Origin: a virus | Length of the DNA stretch: 34,711 bases | IMG/VR virus record: IMGVR_UViG_3300006805_000020 | Coordinates: 1-34,711 of that record | Strand: one strand, 5' to 3' | The notes under the pieces: generated by a model | Database searches by the model: none | Told to the model about the DNA's origin: nothing | Seen by the model: the letters and a program-made list of their open reading frames with translations, nothing else | Made by a program: the position numbers and the translations under genes | In this document: positions 29,532-34,711 of the stretch, piece by piece | Layout of the letters: every line of letters starts with the position of its first letter | Position numbering within the stretch: the first letter of the stretch is position 1

Positions 29532-29793
29532 TGTTTTTGAGCCTCCCGATGATGTCAACTTGCTCGATTAGGTAATGTTCCACTCCGTCGAGTTTAACCT
29601 CGGTCATGGCGTATGGTTTATAAATGACGTTGTCGCCCACCTGGTAGGTTACGTCCTCACCCACAGCGACCACTTCGGCGATTTTGGGCGCCTCTGCGGA
29701 TCTATCGCTTAGCAGAAACCCGCTGGCCGTTTGGGTTTCCTTTTTGCTCGGTTTTGCCAGCAGATAGCCCTTGGCCGGTTCTATGGTCTGCAT
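29524..29793 (-). CDS. groES: Phage-encoded GroES co-chaperonin (89 aa)
   Basis: Matches GroES: KGYLLAKPSKKE at the start, a mobile loop around TQTASGFLLSDRS in which GFLL replaces the usual GIVL contact triad, VVAVGE, then VGDNVIYKPYAMTEVKLDG and a C-terminal YLIEQVDIIGRL. Slightly shorter than host GroES (about 95 aa), with the roof hairpin region reduced. The start at 29793 follows GAAAGGAAAG; the first 92 bases overlap the end of the glycosyltransferase gene. Next to groEL in the normal order. Confidence 0.92.
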   Translation of the reverse strand: MQTIEPAKGYLLAKPSKKETQTASGFLLSDRSAEAPKIAEVVAVGEDVTYQVGDNVIYKPYAMTEVKLDGVEHYLIEQVDIIGRLKNND

Positions 29794-30907
29794 TGACTTT
29801 CCTTTCATTGATTTTGATAAACAGGTCACGATATGCCATCCAGTGATCCTCAAGCCGATGCTCGGCTTTCAGTCGCTTTTGGGCGTTTTCCACGAGGATC
29901 TGCCGCAATTTGGGCGAGTCCACGAGTTGTTTGATGGCCTTATACCACGCATCCACTGAATTATCTTTAACCAGCAAAGCGTCGACGCCATCGCGCAGGG
30001 TCTTGTAGGGACCGACTGCACTTGCGACCACCGGACTGTTTGCCCGGGTGTATTCCTGCCACTTGATGTCCGACTTGCCGCGGTTGAACTGGTCATCGAC
30101 CAGCGGCGCGATGGCAATGTCGTAGTTTAGGGTAGGGAACACTTTGGTCACAAAGTCAGATCCGCGAACACCAAGATCGAAGTGTTTGCGCGCGGTGGGC
30201 AGGTACTTGTCGACAAACATGCCGATGCTCTGGAAATGGATGTTTTTGTGCTCGTGCATGATCCGCTCGATAGCCTCAACAACGCCGGTATCATCCAGGT
30301 CAAAGTAGTGCGAGGATCCGCCCATAAAGCCGATGATCAGGTACTCCTTGCCGTCACGGGTGTTGTTGAACCCGGGGTTTTTGTAGTCATCGGTGATGTA
30401 GTTCGGGATCACCGTAATCGAGTCATCAGCCTTGCCCGGGCGGCGCTCAGCAAAACGGCGCTTGAGCTCAGGGCTTGGCGTGGTGATGTAGTCAGCGTGA
30501 GCGATCATACGCTGCATGATGTATACGTGGTCGTGGTTGTGCTTGAGCCAGTACGGGTTGCCCGGGTGGATGGCAAACAGGTCGTCGTCGACGTCCAGGA
30601 TGAACTGGGTGCCAAACTTATCGCGGCACAGCTGCAGCAGGTTGAACGTCGTGGGGTCCGGCACATAGCTCAGGAACACGATGTCGTACTGCTTGATTAG
30701 ATCCAGGCCCTCCTGCATCTCAGCCTCAGTAAACTGCTCAAGTTTCTCGTTTTCAGGGTATTTGGGAATAATGCCGCCGACATGGTCGATGGTCCAGTCA
30801 ACGTGTTTCGCCAGCTCATACATAGGGCGTGCAATGCGCCACATATCAACCGGCGATTGGTGTTTTGACTCCTTAAATACCAGCGAGTGAACGGCCAGGA
30901 CTTTCAT
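29702..30907 (-). CDS. GT-B glycosyltransferase (401 aa)
   Basis: N-terminal Rossmann-like domain (MKVLAVHSLVF..., IVFLSYVPDPTTFNLL, FILDVDDDLFAI) and a C-terminal GT4-type domain (IIGFMGGSSHYFDL, IAIAPLVDDQFNRGKSDIKWQEYTRANSPVVASAVGPY), where the KWQEY motif is the usual nucleotide-sugar site with Glu. The start at 30907 overlaps the previous stop (ATGA). The last 30 codons overlap groES in another frame and look non-conserved. Likely transfers a sugar onto a virion or host surface glycan, with the dehydratase and methyltransferase of the same genome as possible partners. Confidence 0.82.
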   Translation of the reverse strand: MKVLAVHSLVFKESKHQSPVDMWRIARPMYELAKHVDWTIDHVGGIIPKYPENEKLEQFTEAEMQEGLDLIKQYDIVFLSYVPDPTTFNLLQLCRDKFGTQFILDVDDDLFAIHPGNPYWLKHNHDHVYIMQRMIAHADYITTPSPELKRRFAERRPGKADDSITVIPNYITDDYKNPGFNNTRDGKEYLIIGFMGGSSHYFDLDDTGVVEAIERIMHEHKNIHFQSIGMFVDKYLPTARKHFDLGVRGSDFVTKVFPTLNYDIAIAPLVDDQFNRGKSDIKWQEYTRANSPVVASAVGPYKTLRDGVDALLVKDNSVDAWYKAIKQLVDSPKLRQILVENAQKRLKAEHRLEDHWMAYRDLFIKINERKVNADHRTGQGLSAGKTEQKGNPNGQRVSAKR

Positions 30908-31194
30908 GCGTCCTCGTCCCATCGGCTGTATTCTTTGGCCTCGATCATGTCGCGGCGCTTTTCGTAGGCCCGGATCTGGTTGCTGATCATAAACTCGGCG
31001 TGCTCGTCGCGGTACTGAGCAGCCTTAATTAGCCGGGCTCGTAGTTTCATAAGCTGGCGGTCGCGCACCTGGGCAACGATCTGCCGGATGGCACGATCGG
31101 CAAGCATGCGACGGTAAGGATGCCGGCTGGCATCGTCGCGGCGGGCTTTCAGGTAATTGAGGGTCGACAGGCGCCCGTACATCAGCGTGTTCAT
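30904..31194 (-). CDS. Basic helical protein (96 aa), unknown
   Basis: Arg/Ala-rich and almost wholly helical (LADRAIRQIVAQVRDRQLMKLRARLIKAAQ), with a charged C-terminus ending WDEDA. The pattern of Arg every three to four residues suits binding to RNA, DNA or an acidic partner. Two ATGs are possible (codons 1 and 5); no strong ribosome site. In the head operon between capsid-linked small proteins and the glycosyltransferase. Not recognised. Confidence 0.6.
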   Translation of the reverse strand: MNTLMYGRLSTLNYLKARRDDASRHPYRRMLADRAIRQIVAQVRDRQLMKLRARLIKAAQYRDEHAEFMISNQIRAYEKRRDMIEAKEYSRWDEDA

Positions 31195-31195
31195 A

Positions 31196-31447
31196 TTAGT
31201 TTAGGCTGAAAGGCACGTCCTCTTGGCGTGGAGGCTGGATCTCGCCCTTAAAGTTTTTGCCGATCTCTTGCTCGTCAATCAAGTCACCACCGATAGTAAC
31301 TTCGCCGAGGTCCTCCTCGCCGACGATTGTGAGCACTTGAGGCACTGTCAGGTGGTACATCCGGGCGTAGTCCTGGATGGATCCACGCCCGGCCTGGTAG
31401 TGACCTCTGATTTCATCTTGGATGTTCTCAGGGATCTCACCGTACAT
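31196..31447 (-). CDS. Small protein with HTH-like segment (83 aa)
   Basis: Residues about 20-45 (GSIQDYARMYHLTVPQVLTIVGEED) look like a helix-turn-helix. A similar pattern, AAKYDVTPERVMQLIDEG, occurs near the end of the 184-aa protein two genes upstream. Acidic overall. The ATG directly follows the upstream stop. Not recognised; could be a head-completion protein using an HTH-like fold. Confidence 0.6.
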   Translation of the reverse strand: MYGEIPENIQDEIRGHYQAGRGSIQDYARMYHLTVPQVLTIVGEEDLGEVTIGGDLIDEQEIGKNFKGEIQPPRQEDVPFSLN

Positions 31448-31723
31448 TTACTCTGTACCCTCTTCAGCATCACTCGTCACGTTCGGAGTGAGATTTTCGG
31501 ACTGTTCTGCAGCGACCTCGTCGCCCTTGGCTTGCTGAGCCTCCTCAGCTGCCACGCGCTCGGCCTCAGCCTTACGCTCGGCATCCACATCGGCCTTGAG
31601 CCGCACCGTGTATGCCAGATTGACCTTTTCGCCATCAACCTCTTGATAGCTGACCCCCGTAACCTCGAGGGCATTACTGCCGGCCTGGATCACGTCACCG
31701 TGATTGTAAAGCTGCTTGGCCAT
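31448..31723 (-). CDS. Small beta protein with charged tail (91 aa)
   Basis: N-terminal half is a small beta barrel (LYNHGDVIQAGSNALEVTGV, VNLAYTVRLK). The C-terminal half is a Glu/Ala/Lys helix and acidic tail. A similar layout is common in small phage head-operon proteins of unknown role. The ATG overlaps the preceding TAA. Not assigned to a family. Confidence 0.6.
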   Translation of the reverse strand: MAKQLYNHGDVIQAGSNALEVTGVSYQEVDGEKVNLAYTVRLKADVDAERKAEAERVAAEEAQQAKGDEVAAEQSENLTPNVTSDAEEGTE

Positions 31724-32277
31724 TATTCCTGGTCCTCAGCAGCGCGCTCTGCCGCACCCTCATCGATGAGCTGCATAACACGCTCGGGGGTGACATCGTA
31801 CTTAGCAGCGACGTTGGCGACAACGGCACCCGGTTCGTTCATCTCGTCGATGATGTCCTGCTTGGTCATCTCGTCGAGGTCGCCATCGTGAATTGGCGAC
31901 TGCGGGTGAGTATTCTCAGCGCCCTGACTCTGACCATCGGCCGTGTGGTCAGCAGTAGCGTCAGCACTGCCGGCTGGAACTGTCTGAGTTGTATCACCCT
32001 CGTGTGTGAGGCTTGCCTCAGTCTTTGGACTGGCAGTAGTGTCCTCGGGCGCCTCCTCGGGTTGAGAGGCTTGCACTTCTGGATCGTTCACATCATCAGG
32101 GGCTGGTGCCTCATTGACATCGTCAGTGGGCGGCTGGTCCTGATTAGTCTGGTCACTTTCGTCACCAGTCGCAGCGTTCGGGTTGGCCTGAGCCTCGTCG
32201 AGTGGTGCGGAGTTTGGTGTAGGCTCGGTCGAGTTAGTCGGGTCCGGGCTTGTCGTATCGGCTTTTTTCTTTGCCAT
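31723..32277 (-). CDS. Acidic low-complexity protein with C-terminal HTH-like motif (184 aa)
   Basis: Residues 1-125 are disordered, rich in Asp, Glu, Pro, Thr, Ser, Gln and Asn, with near-repeats (DDVNEAPAPDDVNDPE). The C-terminal 45 residues are folded: DEMTKQDIIDEMNEPGAVV then AAKYDVTPERVMQLIDEG, an HTH-like unit that resembles the 83-aa protein downstream. GGAGG lies 7 bases before the ATG. It follows the capsid gene after a terminator hairpin. Possibly a capsid-associated or decoration protein. Confidence 0.6.
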   Translation of the reverse strand: MAKKKADTTSPDPTNSTEPTPNSAPLDEAQANPNAATGDESDQTNQDQPPTDDVNEAPAPDDVNDPEVQASQPEEAPEDTTASPKTEASLTHEGDTTQTVPAGSADATADHTADGQSQGAENTHPQSPIHDGDLDEMTKQDIIDEMNEPGAVVANVAAKYDVTPERVMQLIDEGAAERAAEDQE

Positions 32278-32308
32278 TTAACATCCTCCATTAACTGATA
32301 TAAAAGGG

Positions 32309-32349
32309 GAGCGGGGCTCACCATAATGTTACCACATGGCCCCCCGCTC
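32309..32349 (-). terminator. Terminator-like hairpin after the capsid gene with internal -10
   Basis: GAGCGGGG (32309-32316) pairs with CCCCGCTC (32342-32349), plus an inner CCAT/ATGG stem; CCCTTTT follows in the minus direction. The loop contains TGGTAACAT on the minus strand, an extended -10-like box that could restart transcription for the 184-aa gene (32277). Partial termination here would give capsid protein in excess. Confidence 0.55.
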
Positions 32350-32396
32350 TAGCATCCCCAAAATGCTTATTGTTTAGAACTCGCTGTCGCTAACGA

Positions 32397-33335
32397 CTAA
32401 GTACGGCCGGTCGCACCGGTCTTGACTGCCAGCAACCAGCTCGCGTTCAGAGTCTTACTGACGTAAGAACCTGCCCATGAAACTAGGCTGAACCGTCCAG
32501 CGGCGTTACCTGAGTCGATCTTAGTGTTAGGGATGATGAACACATCCGGCTTGTCGCCCGTCAGGTCAATACAACCAAAGGCGTTTTGACCGTGCAGGAA
32601 GTTCCAGACGATGTCGGCGCTTGACGCACCGCCGTCGACGGTTTCCTTTTGGTTAGGCGACTCAGTCAGGCGGGCACCGAGGATCTTACCAAGTTCACCC
32701 TGGTACAACTTCTCAGCACCGTTGTCATAGATGTCTGAGTTGATGAACGTCGAGTCCTTAGTAAGGTCGTAACTGGTGTCTGGACCTAACTTGGCTACCC
32801 ATGGAGCAATCTTGCTCTGGTAGCGCTTAGCTTTGTTCTTTTTCAAGGTGCGGACGCCTTTGCGGATTTCATCCACGGACATCACATCAGTGGTGCCGAC
32901 GTCGGTTAGGGCAGCCTTACCACCAGCAAGCTGGGCAGTACCACCGGTTGCGAGCTCGTTGCGGGTCAGCTCGTCGATTGTTTCACCCATGTTTTGACCG
33001 ACCACTTCGATCTTTTCCTCGTTGTTTTGGTCAATGGAGGTGAGGCTCAAGAACCTCGAGATCTTAACAGTGGTACCGTACTCAGCCAGCTGTGCGGACA
33101 CAGTGGTTGCGGTCAGCGCGTTTTCGGCAGGGTTAGTGCCTTCTGTCAGCGCGGTGGTTACGGTTGCAAGGGGCGTGTGACGGGTGAAGTTTACCTGCTT
33201 ACCCTCATTGGCAGGCATACTGCGCATCTGACCACCCTCGTTGAATACGTACTCGTACTCAGCGCGATCGAGGAACGTGCCCTCGTAGTAGACGCTCATT
33301 TCCTGGGTTAAACCAGTTGTTACTTGTGCGGACAT
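32397..33335 (-). CDS. Major capsid protein, N4 gp56 type (312 aa)
   Basis: HK97-fold major capsid protein of the N4_gp56 family. Supporting pattern: QEMSVYYEGTFLDRAEYEYVFNEGGQMRSMP at the N-terminus, NFTRHTPLATVTTALTEGTNPAE, the segment VSAQLAEYGTTVKISRFLSLTSID (extended loop/spine), and a C-terminal DVFIIPNTKIDSGNAAGRFSLVSWAGSYV. Length is slightly short of many homologues but complete. It follows the scaffold gene. An AGAAAG precedes the ATG. This is the expected highest-expressed protein. Confidence 0.88.
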   Translation of the reverse strand: MSAQVTTGLTQEMSVYYEGTFLDRAEYEYVFNEGGQMRSMPANEGKQVNFTRHTPLATVTTALTEGTNPAENALTATTVSAQLAEYGTTVKISRFLSLTSIDQNNEEKIEVVGQNMGETIDELTRNELATGGTAQLAGGKAALTDVGTTDVMSVDEIRKGVRTLKKNKAKRYQSKIAPWVAKLGPDTSYDLTKDSTFINSDIYDNGAEKLYQGELGKILGARLTESPNQKETVDGGASSADIVWNFLHGQNAFGCIDLTGDKPDVFIIPNTKIDSGNAAGRFSLVSWAGSYVSKTLNASWLLAVKTGATGRT

Positions 33336-33392
33336 TTTTTTATTGCTTTCTAACTATATTAGTTGGTAAAAGCCTGCCCGCCGGTTATCGGA

Positions 33393-34238
33393 TCAAGCCT
33401 TGACGTAGCCTAGACGTTTGCGCTGCTCCTCACGTGATAGCTGTTCAAATGGAACTTCTTGGGGTGTCGTACCCGATGGACGTGGAGCGCCTTGGTCGGC
33501 TGCGGCCTGTTGGCCGGCTTGTGAATTGGCGGACATGCGTTGTGCCAGGGCTCGCGCACTGGTCACGTGGCGCTTTGCGATATCTGCTAACCGTACAGAT
33601 GGATCAAGCTGCCGGATCGGCTGGCCAGATGTCTGGTCATAACCGACGATCCTAAACGCCCGCTCCTGGTACTCCTGAGTAATAGCCTCATCGAGTTCCG
33701 GGGTATAAGCGTCGTTATCAGGGTTCAACTCCTCGAACTGCTGCGGGACTGCGGCTATGTCGCTGTCAAGATTTCTCTTGGCGTCATGCTGCTGCAGCTG
33801 TTGCTGGACCTGCAGGTTCGCAATCGCACTCGCGGTCTGGACCACATCTCTCTGCAACTGATCAGGCGTGACCTCTTGGCCAGGCTGATAGTTCGGGAAT
33901 TGTGGCGACCCCTGTGCACCAAAGGGCTGGTTAGGCGCCTGTGGTTGCTGAGGCTGCTGGTTGAGCTGTTGCATTGGGCTTGGTTGCCTGTTTGCTCGCT
34001 CCTGATCACGGCGCTCCTGACGAGTTTGCTGCGGCGGTTGCTGACCGTCACCCCCCTCGCCGGGCGTTGGTTGTGCACCAGGTTCAGCAGGTGCTGGGGC
34101 TGCAGGTTCTGCCGGGGCAGGTGCAGCTGGTTCAGCTGGAGCTGGAGCTGGGGCGGGTTGCGCAGCTGGCTGGGCTGGCTCTGCAGGCGTAGCTGGCGCC
34201 GCAGGTTGTTGATTAGCCGGTTCGTTTGGTTGGGGCAT
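33393..34238 (-). CDS. Scaffold-like protein (281 aa)
   Basis: The N-terminal 100 residues are Pro/Ala/Gln/Glu-rich, including about four near-repeats of APAPAEPAA. The middle and C-terminal parts are helical and charged (LQRDVVQTASAIANLQVQQQL, RLADIAKRHVTSARALAQRM), ending FEQLSREEQRKRLGYVKA, a basic helix as in capsid-binding tails of scaffolds. Position immediately before the capsid gene supports a scaffold role. AGGAGG lies 6 bases before the ATG. Confidence 0.7.
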   Translation of the reverse strand: MPQPNEPANQQPAAPATPAEPAQPAAQPAPAPAPAEPAAPAPAEPAAPAPAEPGAQPTPGEGGDGQQPPQQTRQERRDQERANRQPSPMQQLNQQPQQPQAPNQPFGAQGSPQFPNYQPGQEVTPDQLQRDVVQTASAIANLQVQQQLQQHDAKRNLDSDIAAVPQQFEELNPDNDAYTPELDEAITQEYQERAFRIVGYDQTSGQPIRQLDPSVRLADIAKRHVTSARALAQRMSANSQAGQQAAADQGAPRPSGTTPQEVPFEQLSREEQRKRLGYVKA

Positions 34239-34265
34239 AAAGCCTCCTATCTAGCACCTTGTAAA

Positions 34266-34342
34266 GCCAGGGCTCTGCTATAAAGCACCACGTTGGTTAA
34301 CGGCCAGGGCTCTGCCAAGCACCACATACGCCAGGGCTCTGC
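34266..34342. repeat. Three tandem copies of a 13-bp repeat upstream of the scaffold gene
   Basis: GCCAGGGCTCTGC occurs at 34266-34278, 34303-34315 and 34330-34342, with AAGCACCAC between copies at about 34283 and 34317. The interval 34239-34408 has no gene. In the minus-strand message it is the 5' leader of the scaffold-capsid unit. Possible roles: operator, RNA-binding site or packaging-recognition site. Confidence 0.8.
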
Positions 34343-34408
34343 GTTTGAGCTAAGCGCTCATCTGGCTCATCAGAGGGGGTGGGCACCGCTGATAAGCCGG
34401 ATCAATGC

Positions 34409-34693
34409 TCACTGCACGACGATGTCGCGGATCATAGGCAGGCCCCTTTCATCGATGCCATAAAGTTGTTTGCCGGGCGGGATATAACTAGCGTGCCCGT
34501 AGGGGCAGCTGTCACACACCAACTCCGTTCCACGTTGGCGCCAGTTGTGACCCGCAAGACTGGCCTCCGGGATTTGGCTGAGGTCAAACTCTGAGATGAT
34601 AGGCGGTTCGTAGCTGTCATCTTTAGGTACCAGATTTGGATTGCTTACCGGGCTTGGGTCGTTGCTCAACAGATTCGACTGCACGTTGGACAT
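34409..34693 (-). CDS. Small zinc-finger-like protein (94 aa)
   Basis: N-terminal half is disordered (Ser/Asn/Pro-rich). The C-terminal half reads HNWRQRGTELVCDSCPYGHASYIPP, with Cys-X2-Cys and nearby His residues that could bind zinc, then QLYGIDERGLPMI. A similar short protein of unknown role occurs in head operons of other phages, from my general memory of such sequences. A GGAGG abuts the ATG at 34693, so the GTG three codons later (34684), at 9-base spacing, is a good alternative start. Overlaps the 127-aa gene once the ends are joined. Confidence 0.7.
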   Translation of the reverse strand: MSNVQSNLLSNDPSPVSNPNLVPKDDSYEPPIISEFDLSQIPEASLAGHNWRQRGTELVCDSCPYGHASYIPPGKQLYGIDERGLPMIRDIVVQ

Positions 34694-34711
34694 CCTCCAT
34701 TATTTTGGTTA
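34589..34711. repeat. Right copy of terminal direct repeat (circle junction)
   Basis: Exact copy of bases 1-123. It contains the start of the 94-aa gene at 34409-34693 and the internal part of the 127-aa gene. One of the two copies should be dropped to obtain the circular unit. Confidence 0.95.

Noticed and set aside
1-34711. Recoded stop codons (UGA as Gly or Trp)
   Set aside because: Many genes end in TGA with the next gene's ATG overlapping as ATGA, and no conserved protein is broken by in-frame TGA.
1-34711. tRNA or rRNA genes, integrase and attachment sites
   Set aside because: No cloverleaf, rRNA-like sequence, or tyrosine/serine recombinase was recognised on reading both strands.

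Overview
The window is the complete genome of a small, tailed, probably podovirus-like bacteriophage. The first 123 bases recur exactly as the last 123 (1-123 = 34589-34711), so the sequence is a circular or circularly permuted unit of about 34,588 bp opened inside a structural operon. Nearly all of it is tightly packed, ATGA-coupled coding sequence. No integrase, repressor, tRNA or CRISPR array was seen, so a virulent lifestyle is likely. TGA is used as a stop codon throughout, which excludes hosts that recode UGA. The CHAP endolysin and sigma70-type extended -10 promoters fit a bacterial host with peptidoglycan; a Gram-positive-type or Patescibacteria (e.g. Saccharibacteria) host is possible, but the sequence alone does not settle this.

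Layout. Minus-strand transcription starts in a control region (about 7.6-8.5 kb) and runs leftwards: replication initiator with an iteron cluster inside the gene, small terminase, large terminase, several small proteins, a SAM methyltransferase, a zinc-peptidase-like protein, portal and two small proteins. It continues across the circle junction into a scaffold-like protein, the N4-gp56-type major capsid protein, four small proteins, a glycosyltransferase, GroES, GroEL, a dTDP-glucose 4,6-dehydratase-like enzyme, two internal virion (ejection) proteins (362 and 1358 aa), a basic 92-aa protein, a head-tail adaptor, a tail nozzle/hub protein, a fibre, a LysM protein, a holin-like membrane protein and two small proteins ending at 14.47 kb.

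The plus strand carries the opposite block from 8.5 to 14.45 kb: a wHTH gene remnant, a CHAP endolysin with a strong internal start, a tiny membrane peptide, then a recombination operon (ERF/Rad52-like annealing protein, YqaJ-type exonuclease, NinB-like protein) interspersed with zinc-binding and helix-turn-helix microproteins, and a membrane-anchored 102-aa protein. The two blocks converge at 14.45 kb beside a gene flanked by an 18-bp perfect inverted repeat.

The control region (7.6-8.5 kb) holds most of the non-coding biology: three DnaA-box-like sites, a predicted small RNA with its own promoter and terminator, an H-type pseudoknot, two intrinsic terminators and a 59-aa early gene behind a near-consensus promoter. 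Several genes (6389, 8260, 8884, 10382 and 13843) have a -10 box only 6-9 nt before their ATG, implying leaderless or nearly leaderless mRNAs. Three late genes share a 5' leader made of a promoter, a hairpin, a T-rich stretch and AAGG.

The most unusual content is the phage-encoded GroES-GroEL pair set among sugar-modification genes inside the virion operon, and the cluster of structured RNA elements next to the likely replication origin.
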